Below are positions 43,241-55,066 of a DNA stretch of 64,000 nucleotides, in pieces. The DNA is from Candidatus Sulfopaludibacter sp. SbA3. GTDB lineage: Bacteria; Pseudomonadota; Alphaproteobacteria; Caulobacterales; Hyphomonadaceae. Location of the stretch: NCBI GenBank assembly GCA_945888325.1, contig CAMDAC010000004.1:124001-188000 (forward strand), written 5' to 3'. Position 1 is the stretch's first letter; each line of letters starts with the position of its first letter. A program made the translations under genes and the position numbers. Below the pieces are notes generated by a model. The model did no database searches and had not been told where the DNA came from. It worked only from the letters and a program-made list of their open reading frames with translations.

Positions 43241-43809
43241 GCCGGGATCTGCGACAGGAAGTTCTGGAGGAGGGCGTGGCCGTGCTCGGTGAGAATGCTC
43301 TCGGGATGGAACTGTACGCCGTAGATCGGTCGGGTGCGGTGGTGCAGCGCCATGATCTCGCCATCCTCCGTATACGCATCAGCGACGAGATCCACCGGAA
43401 GGGTAGAGGGCTGCACGGCGAGCGAGTGGTAGCGGACGACGGAGAATTCTTTGGGCAGACCTTCAAACAGGACGCCGCCGGTGTGTGCAATGCGGGAGAG
43501 CTTGCCGTGGCGGATTTCGCGCGCGCCGACGACATCGCCGCCGAAGGCCTGGCCGATGGCCTGGTGGCCGAGGCAAACGCCGAGGATAGGCAGAGACTCC
43601 GGCGCTTTCCGGAGGAGTTCAAGGCAGATGCCGGCTTCGTTGGGCGTGCAGGGTCCGGGAGAGAGGAGGACGCCGTCCGGCTTCAGCGCGAGCGCTTGAT
43701 CCGCCGAGAGTTCATCATTCCGGATAACATGCGTCCGGCTGCCCAGTTCCTCCAGGTAATGGACGAGGTTCCAGGTGAAGCTGTCGTAGTTGTCGATCAC
43801 GAGGATCAT
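43237..43809 (-). CDS. trpG: Anthranilate synthase component II (glutamine amidotransferase)
   Basis: Class I glutamine amidotransferase subunit delivering ammonia to TrpE. It begins MILVIDNYDSFTWNLVHYLEELG. It carries the oxyanion segment LLSPGPCTPNEAG, the nucleophile in GVCLGHQAIGQAFGG (Cys near residue 79) and the C-terminal His-Glu in QFHPESILTEHG. It is 190 residues and unfused. Start and stop each overlap neighbours by 4 bases (trpE before, trpD after). Confidence 0.96.
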   Translation of the reverse strand: MILVIDNYDSFTWNLVHYLEELGSRTHVIRNDELSADQALALKPDGVLLSPGPCTPNEAGICLELLRKAPESLPILGVCLGHQAIGQAFGGDVVGAREIRHGKLSRIAHTGGVLFEGLPKEFSVVRYHSLAVQPSTLPVDLVADAYTEDGEIMALHHRTRPIYGVQFHPESILTEHGHALLQNFLSQIPA

Positions 43810-45224
43810 TGGTCGAACTCGTAGGCTGCCGAGAGTTCCGCCGCCCGGCGGAGGGCGCCGGACTTGTGAACCGTCTCGTCATACTCGTACTGCGGAACGG
43901 AATCGAGCACGACGCCGCCGCCGGCCTGGATGTGCAGCTGGCCGTCCTTGATCACTGCCGTGCGCAGGGCGATGCAGGTATCGAGGTCGCCGTTCCAGCC
44001 GAAGTATCCGACCGCGCCGCCATAGATGCCGCGCCGCGAAGTTTCGACTTCATTTATAATCTGCATGGCGCGGATTTTCGGGGCGCCCGAAACCGTGCCG
44101 GCGGGAAAGCCTGCGAGGAGCGCGTCGACGGCGTCGAGCCCTTCGCGCAGATCCCCTTCGACATGGCTGACGATATGCATCACGTGGCTGTAACGCTCGA
44201 CGACGAAGCGCTCGGTGACCGTGACGCTGCCATAGGCGGCGACGCGACCGACATCGTTGCGGCCGAGGTCGAGCAGCATGAGGTGTTCGGCGCGTTCCTT
44301 GGGATCGGCAAGCAGGTCCTCTGCGCGCCGGGCGTCTTCTTCGGGATCACCGCTGCGCGGGCGGGTGCCGGCGATGGGGCGGATCGCGACCCGGCCATCG
44401 CGCACACGCACGAGAATTTCCGGGCTCGACCCGACGAGGCAGACGCTGCCAAGGTTCATGTGAAACATGAAGGCGGACGGGTTGAGCCGGCGAAGCGCCC
44501 TGTAGAAGCTGATGGGCTTGCGGTTGAACGGCGTCGTGAAGCGCTGGCTCGGCACGACCTGGAAGATGTCGCCGGCCTTGATGTAGTCCCGGCAGGTTTC
44601 GACGATCTCGAAATAGCGTTCCTGGCTGGTGTCCGATTTTATCCCTACGGGTTTTGGGGCGCCGTCCTTGGGCGGGATGGACGCAAGCCGTTCGAGGCGC
44701 AGTTCTACCTCGTCCAGCAGTCCGTCCACGGACACGCCATCTTCCTCGCGCCCGACGAGCACAAGCTCCTGATACAGATGATCGAAGATTACCACGACAC
44801 GCGGCACCAGCAGCAAGGCATCAGGCACGCCGAGCATGTCAGGCTTGGTGATGGCGACGGGTTCGACATACTGGATCATGTCGTAGCCGAGATAGCCAAA
44901 GGCGCCTGACGCCATTGGCGGAATGCCTGCGGGGGCTTCGGCGCGCGCGGAATTGACGAAGCGCCGCAGAGCTTCGATCGGCGTGCCGGATTCCGTTGTG
45001 GCGCCGGAAAAGTCGGCCGTGTGGCTCGACTCCGCGACGCCGTTCTGGATGCGGAACCAGCGGCCGGGTTCTATGCCTATGAAGGAGTAGCGGCCGAGGC
45101 GCTCGCCGCCGGCAATCGACTCGAACAGGAAACTGCCGGGCAGTTCCGCACCGAGCTTGAGCATGGCGCCGACCGGTGTTTCGATGTCTCCGATCCGCCG
45201 GCGGATGACGAGCCGAGCGGTCAT
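43806..45224 (-). CDS. trpE: Anthranilate synthase component I
   Basis: Converts chorismate to anthranilate with TrpG, the committed step of tryptophan synthesis. The N-terminal regulatory segment FLFESIAGGERLGRYSFIG (about residues 31-49) corresponds to the tryptophan-binding LLES motif, so feedback inhibition is likely. The chorismate-binding C-terminal half has RPIAGTRPRSGDPEEDARRAEDLLADPKERAEHLMLLDLGRNDVGRVA and GTVSGAPKIRAMQII. It is 472 residues. Its ATG overlaps the ppiD stop by 4 bases. No leader peptide or attenuator is visible before it. Confidence 0.97.
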   Translation of the reverse strand: MTARLVIRRRIGDIETPVGAMLKLGAELPGSFLFESIAGGERLGRYSFIGIEPGRWFRIQNGVAESSHTADFSGATTESGTPIEALRRFVNSARAEAPAGIPPMASGAFGYLGYDMIQYVEPVAITKPDMLGVPDALLLVPRVVVIFDHLYQELVLVGREEDGVSVDGLLDEVELRLERLASIPPKDGAPKPVGIKSDTSQERYFEIVETCRDYIKAGDIFQVVPSQRFTTPFNRKPISFYRALRRLNPSAFMFHMNLGSVCLVGSSPEILVRVRDGRVAIRPIAGTRPRSGDPEEDARRAEDLLADPKERAEHLMLLDLGRNDVGRVAAYGSVTVTERFVVERYSHVMHIVSHVEGDLREGLDAVDALLAGFPAGTVSGAPKIRAMQIINEVETSRRGIYGGAVGYFGWNGDLDTCIALRTAVIKDGQLHIQAGGGVVLDSVPQYEYDETVHKSGALRRAAELSAAYEFDQ

Positions 45225-47134
45225 GGAGCGTCCGCGATGGTCCGTTTGTAGGCGTCAAGCGCTGTCTGGTTCGTCCGCAGCTTCATCGATTTCGATATCT
45301 CGGACTGCAGCGCCTGAACCAGATCCTGCCCCAGCGCATTCGATGTTGCTGCAGCAAGTTCATTGCTCACACCCGCGATCGCAGACTCGCTCGGCGGTTC
45401 GATGCTGTCGACCTTCAGGATCACGTAAGTGTTGGGTGCGCCGGTCGGCAGGCTGACGGCCTTGCCAAGCGGGTTGCTGAACATGGCTTGCTGGATCGGG
45501 CCGGGAATACCGGCCTGGCTCGCAGACGAACGCGTGACCGACTGAGGCAAGGTTTCAATCGGGGAAGCAGCTTTCTCGGCCGCCTGCTCGAACGTTTCGG
45601 TACCAGCGCCGATCCGGTCGATGATGCCGTTCACAGCCTCGAGCGCGGCGCTGTTCTGCCGCTCAGCGATCAGCACACTGCGCACCGCATCGAAGATGTC
45701 CTCGAACGCCGGAGTCGAAGGGGGGACGATTTCGCGAGTGGACGCCACGAAAATCGCGTTTGCCGTGTCGAAGCGGCTTGTCAGTTCGCCCTGCTGCAGA
45801 CGGAAGGCCTGCGCCACGGCTTCCTGAGCTTCGTTCAGGAGTCCAAACCGCATACCCGATTCAGCTGCACCGCTGGCATCAACGGGCATGAAACTGATGA
45901 CCGGGATCTTCAGGTTGGCGGCGACCTGACCGAGATCATATCCGGCGGCCAGGCTTTCATCGAGCTGGTCCATCTTCTCGGTGAAGATGAGCTGTGCCCT
46001 TTCGCCGGCCAGTTCCTCGCGGATGACGTCGGAGACTTCTTCCAGCGGTTTAACCGGGCCCGGCTGCACAGAGATGAGACGCGCGACCATCCACTGGCCG
46101 TTCACATCTCGCGGTCCGAACATCGCGCCGCTCTGTTTGCCGGCGCCGAACATGGCGTCGCGGAGGGCGGCATCTGAGACTTCCGAAGCGCGGCTGGTCT
46201 GGAGAACGTTGGAAACGGCGCCGCGGACGGCATTGGGATCTCCGCCGCCGGCCAGTGTGCCAAAGGCTTCGCGGGCGGCATCCCGGTTGTCGAACAACAG
46301 CACGGCATAGGTGCGCTGGTCGGGATCGGAGAAGCGCTCGGATTTCGTGGCTTCGTAGATCGTCGCGATCTCCTGATCGGTCACCACGACTTCACCCAGG
46401 AAATCCTCAGCCGACATCCGCAGCAGGTCGATCCCGCGCCGTTCGGGCTGTTTCAACTGTTCGAGGTTTGAGTCGTAATAGGCTTTCACCTCTTCCGGAG
46501 TCGGCTCGATCGGCGGGGCGCCCTTAAGGGCATCAAGCAGGAACCACGAAACGTTCCGCAGCTCGCCGAAATACAGGATCTGCACATCGTTCAGGATTTT
46601 TGGCGCGCTGACAGCGGATGTCGCCGCAACCTGCATGGTCTGGATGGTCAGGTCGTCGGCCATCTGCTGTTCGAAGTCGTCGAGCGTGAAGCCGAGCTGT
46701 TGCACCCGCTGGCGCAGAAGCGTCGCGTCAAGTTCGCCCGTCAGCGGGTTCTGGAATGCTTCGATGGACTTGGTCTGCTCGAGGACGGCATCCGTGGACG
46801 GGGCAAGTCCAAGTCCGGCGCCATATCCGAGCACCGTGATCCGGGCGGATTCCGAATCATATATCTGATCGATAAGGCCGTTCTCTAGCGCTTCGGTCTT
46901 GGTAACCGGCTTCTCGGATGTTGCGTTCATGTTGCGCAGGATGCTTTCAACGCGCCGATCCAGATCTGTCGGGTCAAAGCCGCGCGAGCCAGCCTGGGCA
47001 ATGTTGGCACCGAGGCCGTTCCGGATCTGGTTGACGACCCCGTCAACACCCCAGAACGCCATACCGACGACGATGATCATGACGACGATCTTGCCGAAGA
47101 CGGAGTTCGTCAGCCGTTTCATCAAGGCAAGCAT
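45221..47134 (-). CDS. ppiD: SurA-N/PpiD-type membrane-anchored peptidyl-prolyl isomerase
   Basis: A 637-residue protein with one N-terminal membrane helix (about residues 14-33, IVVMIIVVGMAFWGVDGVV) and a long periplasmic region. A SurA_N-like segment (about 35-170) precedes a parvulin-like central part and an extended helical C-terminus, the PpiD plan of a periplasmic folding helper near the Sec exit. The parvulin residues are weakly conserved, so isomerase activity is uncertain. It heads the trp operon, overlapping trpE by 4 bases, and is divergent from tpiA. Confidence 0.88.
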   Translation of the reverse strand: MLALMKRLTNSVFGKIVVMIIVVGMAFWGVDGVVNQIRNGLGANIAQAGSRGFDPTDLDRRVESILRNMNATSEKPVTKTEALENGLIDQIYDSESARITVLGYGAGLGLAPSTDAVLEQTKSIEAFQNPLTGELDATLLRQRVQQLGFTLDDFEQQMADDLTIQTMQVAATSAVSAPKILNDVQILYFGELRNVSWFLLDALKGAPPIEPTPEEVKAYYDSNLEQLKQPERRGIDLLRMSAEDFLGEVVVTDQEIATIYEATKSERFSDPDQRTYAVLLFDNRDAAREAFGTLAGGGDPNAVRGAVSNVLQTSRASEVSDAALRDAMFGAGKQSGAMFGPRDVNGQWMVARLISVQPGPVKPLEEVSDVIREELAGERAQLIFTEKMDQLDESLAAGYDLGQVAANLKIPVISFMPVDASGAAESGMRFGLLNEAQEAVAQAFRLQQGELTSRFDTANAIFVASTREIVPPSTPAFEDIFDAVRSVLIAERQNSAALEAVNGIIDRIGAGTETFEQAAEKAASPIETLPQSVTRSSASQAGIPGPIQQAMFSNPLGKAVSLPTGAPNTYVILKVDSIEPPSESAIAGVSNELAAATSNALGQDLVQALQSEISKSMKLRTNQTALDAYKRTIADAP

Positions 47135-47221
47135 GGCGGAAGTCTCTTTGGAATGGGTTTGCCGGTTGGCTTACAGCTTGCTAGGCGACGGGCCGGTTAC
47201 TTGCAAGATAGGGAACGCGGC

Positions 47222-47977
47222 ATGAACCGTAAGCTGATCGCCGGGAACTGGAAGATGAACGGCCTGCGCGCCGACCTCCAGACAGTACGGGAGATTGCAG
47301 CCGGTTTGGCGGCTTCGGCGGCCGCTCCGGAGGCGCTTTTGTGCGTTCCGGCGACGCTTTTGGCGGAAGCTGCCCGGCAAGCCTCTGGCACGGCGCTCAG
47401 CATTGGCGGCCAGACCTGCCATTCGCAGGAAAAAGGCGCGTTTACAGGGGATGTTTCTGCCCTGATGCTAAAGGAAGCGGGCGCCGGGTTCGTGATCACC
47501 GGGCATTCGGAACGGCGCACCGGACATGGCGAGACGGACGAAATTGTCGCAGCGCAGGCCCTCGCCGCGGTTAACACCGGTCTCACACCCATCATCTGCG
47601 TCGGCGAAACCCTCGACGAGCGGACATCTGGTACCACCCTGAAGGTCATCGAGGGGCAGCTGGCCGGCTCGCTCGACGGGCTGGAACCGAACTGTTTCGT
47701 CCTCGCCTATGAGCCGCTTTGGGCAATCGGAACCGGTAAAGTGGCGACTCCCGCCCAGATCGCGGAAGTTCATGCCTTTATCCGGCAGTTCCTTGAGCAG
47801 CGCTTTGGCAAGCCCGGCCAGACCGTCAAAATCCTGTACGGCGGCAGCCTGAACCCCGGAAATGCAGCCGAAATCCTGCCGATCTCCAACGTGGATGGCG
47901 GCCTGATCGGCGGCGCGAGCTTGAAGGCGGGGGACTTTCTCGCCATCTACAATGCGGCGGCCGCAATGACAGTGTGA
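47222..47977 (+). CDS. tpiA: Triosephosphate isomerase
   Basis: Glycolytic TIM-barrel enzyme. GNWKMNG (about residues 8-14), the catalytic His in VITGHSERR, the catalytic Glu in AYEPLWAIGTGKVATPAQ (including the flexible loop) and the phosphate loop YGGSLNPGNAAEI are all present. The start MNRKLIAGNWKMNG at 47222 follows GGGAACG; the frame is open upstream through the divergent promoter region shared with ppiD. It is 251 residues. Confidence 0.97.
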   Translation: MNRKLIAGNWKMNGLRADLQTVREIAAGLAASAAAPEALLCVPATLLAEAARQASGTALSIGGQTCHSQEKGAFTGDVSALMLKEAGAGFVITGHSERRTGHGETDEIVAAQALAAVNTGLTPIICVGETLDERTSGTTLKVIEGQLAGSLDGLEPNCFVLAYEPLWAIGTGKVATPAQIAEVHAFIRQFLEQRFGKPGQTVKILYGGSLNPGNAAEILPISNVDGGLIGGASLKAGDFLAIYNAAAAMTV

Positions 47978-48050
47978 ACCGTCCGGCTTGGCGAATGCCC
48001 ATAAGCGGGATAAGCGAGCGCGAAATTCCCAATCAGCCGGGCCCCGATCC

Positions 48051-50230
<2,180 letters not shown>

Positions 50231-50233
50231 GTT

Positions 50234-51460
50234 TCAGGTCCGCGTGACCTGGAACTGGCCCACATTGATCCGGCCGTCGCTGAATCCTGCTTCGCAATAG
50301 CTGAGATAGAAGTTCCAGAGGCGCCGGAACTGCTCATCAAATCCCATGGGTTGGATTTCGCTCCAGCGATCGTTGAAGGCGCACGACCATTCATTGCAGG
50401 TGCGGGCGTAGTCCTGACCGAAGTAGGCTACGCCGTCATGGCGCAGGCCAGCGGTCGCAAGCTGTTCCTTCAGAACCTTTTCGCTAATCAGCATGCCGCC
50501 CGGAAAGATGTGCTGCTGGATGAAGTCTACCCGTTGGCGGTAGCGCGGGAACAGTTCATCATCGATGGTGATGATCTGGAGCGCGGCGCGCGCGCCGTCC
50601 TTGAGCGACGAGAAGACCTTGGCGAAGTAGCTTGGCCAATAGGGCTCGCCGACTGCTTCGAACATTTCGATGGAGGCCACGCCGTCATAGGTTCCGACAT
50701 GGTCCCGGTAGTCTTCGAGCCGGATTTCAACTTGGTCGCTGAGCCCATTGGCGCGCATGCGCTCTTCGGCGTAAGCCTTCTGCGCGGGTGAGATCGTCAG
50801 GCACGTCACCTTGCTGCCGCGGTGCTTGGCCGCGTACTCGGCGAAGCCGCCCCAGCCGCAGCCGATTTCCAGAATGTGCGAGCCGGGACCTGCGTGAATC
50901 CGCTCGCAGATTTCATGGTACTTGCGCATCTGCCCCTGTTCGAGCGACTGGTTCGGGCTCTCGAAATAGGCCGATGAATAGGTCATGCTCGGATCGAGCC
51001 ATTTTTCGTAGAACGCATTGCCCAGATCGTAGTGCGCCATGATGTTCTTCTTGGCGCCGGCCTTGGAATTGCGCCTGCTAAACGCATGGCGCACCATGTT
51101 CATTGAGCGGACGAAAATGTTTCCGCGGGAAAGACGCGAGGCAGAATCAAAGTTCGCGGAGAAGAAGCGAAGCACGGCGGTCAGGTCCGGTGTGGACCAG
51201 TCTCCATCCATGTAGGACTCGGCGAAAGCGACGTCTCCGCCCGAGAGGGCGCGGTTCACGAACCGGAAGTTGTGAACGTTGATCGTGCCCTCAGGGCCGG
51301 GGCCTTCGTTCTGGAACTTCAGGTGCACGCCGTTAGGCAGCACAAATGTCAGCGTACCATTCTTTGTACGGAACAAGACCATCGCGGCCAGCTTGAGGCT
51401 GGCAGGCACACCCTTCAGTTGCCGGACGTTCTGCGGCGTGGCGATAATAGGCGTGGTCAT
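50234..51460 (-). CDS. cfa: Cyclopropane-fatty-acyl-phospholipid synthase family methyltransferase
   Basis: SAM-dependent enzyme that adds a methylene or methyl group to unsaturated acyl chains of membrane phospholipids. An N-terminal lipid-binding domain (about residues 20-130) precedes the methyltransferase core with the SAM motif ILEIGCGWGGFAEYA (about 195-209), EMFEAVGEPYWPSYF and QQHIFPGGML (about 310-319). It is 408 residues. As last gene of the phrB operon it may make cyclopropane, methyl-branched or furan fatty acids; the product cannot be told from sequence. Its ATG overlaps the DUF1365 stop by 4 bases. Confidence 0.9.
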   Translation of the reverse strand: MTTPIIATPQNVRQLKGVPASLKLAAMVLFRTKNGTLTFVLPNGVHLKFQNEGPGPEGTINVHNFRFVNRALSGGDVAFAESYMDGDWSTPDLTAVLRFFSANFDSASRLSRGNIFVRSMNMVRHAFSRRNSKAGAKKNIMAHYDLGNAFYEKWLDPSMTYSSAYFESPNQSLEQGQMRKYHEICERIHAGPGSHILEIGCGWGGFAEYAAKHRGSKVTCLTISPAQKAYAEERMRANGLSDQVEIRLEDYRDHVGTYDGVASIEMFEAVGEPYWPSYFAKVFSSLKDGARAALQIITIDDELFPRYRQRVDFIQQHIFPGGMLISEKVLKEQLATAGLRHDGVAYFGQDYARTCNEWSCAFNDRWSEIQPMGFDEQFRRLWNFYLSYCEAGFSDGRINVGQFQVTRT

Positions 51461-52266
51461 ACTGAACTATCCGGTTTGATCGTCGTTAGAGGAAGCGGCT
51501 CTGCCGCAAGGGTTGTCTTGCAGTTTGGCAATGCCGGCCGGGAATGATACTTCGCACCGCGCATCCAGATCAGGAGCGCCTGCCAGTGGATGGCAAAGGT
51601 CACGCCGATCGTGGACAGGGGATTCTTGAAGGCTAGCATCATGAGATTGGCCGTTGTTGCCTCAAGCTTACGTGCCTTGATGTTCGCCAGATGTGTGCGC
51701 TCACCATCTTTGATGTTTTCAACCACGACATCGAGCGTTTCCCCCGGCTCACGCAGGGTAAACCGGTACTGGCCGCTCACATCAAAAAACGGGGAGACGT
51801 GAAAATTCTTGTCGGAGGTGTGGACGGATCGCGCGCCTTCGACAGCTGCTACATAGCAATGCCGCTCGCCAAACGTGTTCCGGACTTCATAGATGATGCC
51901 GCGAAGATCGCCTTCGGCGCCATACCCATACCAAAGCGACAGCGGCGCGAACTTGTAGAAGAAATGCCGCGGGAAAGTGACCAGGCGAACCTTGCCGGCC
52001 TGAAGCGCAACGCCAGCCGTCGCGAACAGCTCCTCCGCCCACGTCCGGAGGCTACTGGTTCTCTCGTCGCCGCCGTGATCTGCCTCATGGAAAGAGAACA
52101 GCCCGGGCTCGTTTACCGTAAACAGGCTGGACATGCGGCCAGCCTCTGCAAGCCGGTCGATATCGATGTCGATCAGTGCAAGCTGATAACGGAACCCCCG
52201 TTCAAACGGGACAAACCTCTTATGCAGCGTTTGCCCTGACCACAGCCTCAGGGGCGGTGAATTCAC
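51457..52266 (-). CDS. DUF1365 family protein
   Basis: A 269-residue protein with the DUF1365 pattern: LWSGQTLHKRFVPFERGFRYQLALIDIDIDRL near the N-terminus, VRLVTFPRHFFYKFAPLSLWYGYGAEGDLRGIIYEVRNTFGERHCY in the middle, and a C-terminal LAFKNPLSTIGVTFAIHWQALLIWMRG segment that may associate with the membrane. The GTG at 52266 is chosen because it overlaps the upstream stop as GTGA. Members are nearly always next to an FAD oxidoreductase and a cfa gene. Its biochemical role is not established to my knowledge; lipid modification is inferred. Confidence 0.85.
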   Translation of the reverse strand: MNSPPLRLWSGQTLHKRFVPFERGFRYQLALIDIDIDRLAEAGRMSSLFTVNEPGLFSFHEADHGGDERTSSLRTWAEELFATAGVALQAGKVRLVTFPRHFFYKFAPLSLWYGYGAEGDLRGIIYEVRNTFGERHCYVAAVEGARSVHTSDKNFHVSPFFDVSGQYRFTLREPGETLDVVVENIKDGERTHLANIKARKLEATTANLMMLAFKNPLSTIGVTFAIHWQALLIWMRGAKYHSRPALPNCKTTLAAEPLPLTTIKPDSSV

Positions 52267-53579
52267 GCTGAAACCTCGGCCTTCGCTTCTGGTTCCGAAG
52301 TGTTGCGCCGCGCCGAGACAATGTCCACGCCTTTCGCGTCCCAAGGAACCTTTCCGCCGAGTGACAACGCCGGAGAGAGTCCCGACTTCAGGCCGTCTTC
52401 ATGGAAGCCGCGGCCCATCCAGGCGCCGGCGAACCACAACCCGTCCTGTCCCTGCAGCCGCTTGATGGACCGCACAGCAGCTTCAGCCGCCGCATCGAAC
52501 TGCGGATGGTCGAACGAGTAGGTGTGGAAAGTCAGGGCGGGGGAGGGGGGCGCCTCAGGATTGAGGGTGATAAAGACTGGCTTTTGCAGGTCGATGTTCT
52601 GCAGCTTGTTCATCCAATAGGTCAGGCAAATGTCCCCGCTGCCCTGCTTGAGCACGTTCCAGCTGGCCCACGCCGCCTTGCGGCCCGGCATCAGCGCCGG
52701 ATCCCGGTGCAGATAGATTGTATTCGGACGATACTTTACCGAGCGCAGGAAAAATGCCTGATCCTCAAAGTCGCGCTCGACCAGGCGCAGCGCTTCGTCG
52801 GAGTGACAGGCAAGGATCACCTCATCAAACATTTCCGTTGCGCCGGTAGCCAGCACCACGGCAACCTTGTCACCAAACGAGTGCACTTTCGCCACGCCGG
52901 AGTTTGGGCGCACGCGGGCGCCGAGTGCCTGCGAAACCCGGCTGACATAGTTTTTGCTGCCACCCGAGACGGTACGCCACTTGGGGCGCTCCTTGTGCAT
53001 CAGGCGGTGATTGTCGAAGAACTGGAAGAAGCTCAAGGCCGGGTAGTCGAGCATCCGGTCCTCCGGCGTGGACCAGATCGCGGCGCCCATCGGCAGTATG
53101 TAGTTCTGACGAAAGTCCTCGTCGAAGCCATGCCGCTCAAGCCAGGCGCCGAGCGTGGTGTCATTGATCGCGCCAGAGGCAAGATCTGTTCGCGCGATGT
53201 CGTTGAACTTGAGGATGGTTTGCCAGAACCGGTGGAAGCGCGGGCTCAGGAGGTTTCGCTTCTGCGCAAAGATACCGCCCAGGGTCGAAGCCCAGGTCCA
53301 GCCCTTTGGATCGGAAACCGAGAAGCTCATGTCGGAGGCTTCAGTCTCGACGCCCAGAGCGTCGAAGAAGCCGATCAGGTTCGGATAGTTGAGCCCGTTA
53401 TAGACGATGAACCCCAGATCGACGTTCACCGCGGTGCCAGCATAGTCGAACGTGTGTGTGCAGGCGTGCCCGCCGAGACGGTCATCCTTTTCGAAAACGG
53501 TAACGTCAGCGGTGTCCCGCAGCGCCCAAGCTGCGCCGAGACCTGATATTCCAGATCCGATGACCGCAATTTTCTTCAT
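52263..53579 (-). CDS. FAD-dependent amine-oxidase-like oxidoreductase
   Basis: A 438-residue flavoprotein with the N-terminal Rossmann dinucleotide-binding motif AVIGSGISGLGAAWAL (about residues 4-19) and the FAD contact VFEKDDRLGGHACT (about 28-41). The C-terminal substrate-site motif is GLWFAGAWMGRGFHEDGLKSG. It is related to desaturases of the phytoene and amine-oxidase class. The ATG at 53579 overlaps the phrB stop by 4 bases. Position between phrB and DUF1365-cfa suggests a step in fatty-acid modification, possibly as in bacterial furan fatty acid formation; that assignment is inference. Confidence 0.87.
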   Translation of the reverse strand: MKKIAVIGSGISGLGAAWALRDTADVTVFEKDDRLGGHACTHTFDYAGTAVNVDLGFIVYNGLNYPNLIGFFDALGVETEASDMSFSVSDPKGWTWASTLGGIFAQKRNLLSPRFHRFWQTILKFNDIARTDLASGAINDTTLGAWLERHGFDEDFRQNYILPMGAAIWSTPEDRMLDYPALSFFQFFDNHRLMHKERPKWRTVSGGSKNYVSRVSQALGARVRPNSGVAKVHSFGDKVAVVLATGATEMFDEVILACHSDEALRLVERDFEDQAFFLRSVKYRPNTIYLHRDPALMPGRKAAWASWNVLKQGSGDICLTYWMNKLQNIDLQKPVFITLNPEAPPSPALTFHTYSFDHPQFDAAAEAAVRSIKRLQGQDGLWFAGAWMGRGFHEDGLKSGLSPALSLGGKVPWDAKGVDIVSARRNTSEPEAKAEVSA

Positions 53580-55033
53580 GCCGCCCCCTGCTCCTCTTTT
53601 GTCTGTTTGTAGGCGTCCAGGGCCCGCTGCCGCGCCGCACTGTGTTCGACGATTGGCTTCGGATAGGTTTTTCCGAGGACGACGCCAGCCGTCTTGAGAA
53701 TACCCTCGGGCGCTTCGAATGGCGCATGCAGGAACTTGTCCGGTACGCGCGCAAGCTCCGGGCACCAACGCCGGACATAAACGCCGGTTTCGTCAAACTT
53801 GCTGCCCTGGGTGATCGGATTGAACACGCGGAAATACGGCGCGGCATCGGCGCCGCTGCCGGCCGTCCACTGCCAGCTGGCTGCATTGATCGCCGGATCG
53901 GCGTCCACCAGCGTGTCCCAGAACCAGGTTTCGCCCGCCTGCCACGGGAGCAGCAGGTGTTTCGTCAGGAAGGACGCCACGATCATCCGTACACGGTTGT
54001 GCATCCAGCCGGTATGCCAAAGCTGGCGCATGCCGGCGTCGACGACCGGATAGCCCGTCTGCCCTCGTTGCCAGGCACCAAGCGCGCCGGGATTTGACAG
54101 CCACGGCATCCGGTCGAAATTCGAATTATAGTTTTTGTGGGCGAGTTCCGGATTGAAGTGGAGCAGCACGTGGGAGAACTCGCGCCAAGCAATTTCGGAC
54201 AGGAAAACCAGAGCGGCACGCTCATCGATGTGGCGGGCTTCGACGCCCGCTTTCACCGCCCGCCAGATTTGCGCGGGGCCTATTTCTCCGAATCGCAAAT
54301 GCGGCGACAGACGTGAGGTGGAGTCGGGCAGGTCTGGCCGATTGCGCGTCTCGGCATAGCCATTGATCGGGCCGCCGAGGAATTCTGCGAGCCGCGCCAG
54401 CGCGCCAGCCTCGCCCGGCGTCCAGGCTTGCGCCAGTCCTGCGGACCAGTCGGGCCGTCGCGGATGCAGATCCCAGTCGGCAAGGTTCTCACTGGCGGCC
54501 GCAACGCTTACCAACCGTTTTGGCGCCAGCAACGCCGGGGGGGCGACATACGCCGCCTGCATGGTGCGCCAGAACGGGGTGAACACCCGGTAGTAGCCGC
54601 CGGAGCCGGTTTTCAGCGCCCAGGGTTCCATCAGCAGCCGGCCGTTGAAGCTCTGCACGTTGATGCCGGTCTCTTTCAGGGCCGCCTTGACCGCTGCATC
54701 GGCGGTTTTCTCCGTGCCGCCGTACCGGCGTGTCCAGAAAACAGACTTCGCACCCGTCGCGGCGGCCAACGCATTCAGCACCTCCAGGGCGTTTCCGGTT
54801 TTCAGGACCAGCCGCCCGCCGAGCCCGTCCAGCGAGGCCGCCAGGGCCTTCAAGCTCTGGTTAAGCCACCATCTGGAGGCGCCGCCGGGCGCCCGCGCAA
54901 ACGGGATGCCGGTCTCCCGGATGTACAGGCAGACAATCGGCGCGCCCGTGTCTGCCGCGGCCGTCAGAGCCGGATTGTCGGTTAACCGCAGGTCCTCACG
55001 AAACCAGACAATCACGGGCGGCAAAACTGACAT
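53576..55033 (-). CDS. phrB: Deoxyribodipyrimidine photolyase
   Basis: Blue-light enzyme that splits cyclobutane pyrimidine dimers. The N-terminal antenna-binding domain starts PVIVWFREDLRLTDNPAL (about residues 6-23). The FAD domain carries GQTGYPVVDAGMRQLWHTGWMHNRVRMIVASFLTKHLLLPW (about 315-355) and the WFWDTLVDADPAINAASWQWTAGSG region (about 360-384), matching class I CPD photolyases. It is 485 residues. It is the first gene of a four-gene operon. A TGATCC-type ECF promoter element is placed about 60 bases upstream of its ATG. Confidence 0.94.
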   Translation of the reverse strand: MSVLPPVIVWFREDLRLTDNPALTAAADTGAPIVCLYIRETGIPFARAPGGASRWWLNQSLKALAASLDGLGGRLVLKTGNALEVLNALAAATGAKSVFWTRRYGGTEKTADAAVKAALKETGINVQSFNGRLLMEPWALKTGSGGYYRVFTPFWRTMQAAYVAPPALLAPKRLVSVAAASENLADWDLHPRRPDWSAGLAQAWTPGEAGALARLAEFLGGPINGYAETRNRPDLPDSTSRLSPHLRFGEIGPAQIWRAVKAGVEARHIDERAALVFLSEIAWREFSHVLLHFNPELAHKNYNSNFDRMPWLSNPGALGAWQRGQTGYPVVDAGMRQLWHTGWMHNRVRMIVASFLTKHLLLPWQAGETWFWDTLVDADPAINAASWQWTAGSGADAAPYFRVFNPITQGSKFDETGVYVRRWCPELARVPDKFLHAPFEAPEGILKTAGVVLGKTYPKPIVEHSAARQRALDAYKQTKEEQGAA

Positions 55034-55066
55034 GAAACTCGGCCAAATCCTGAAGTCTGCTATGTA

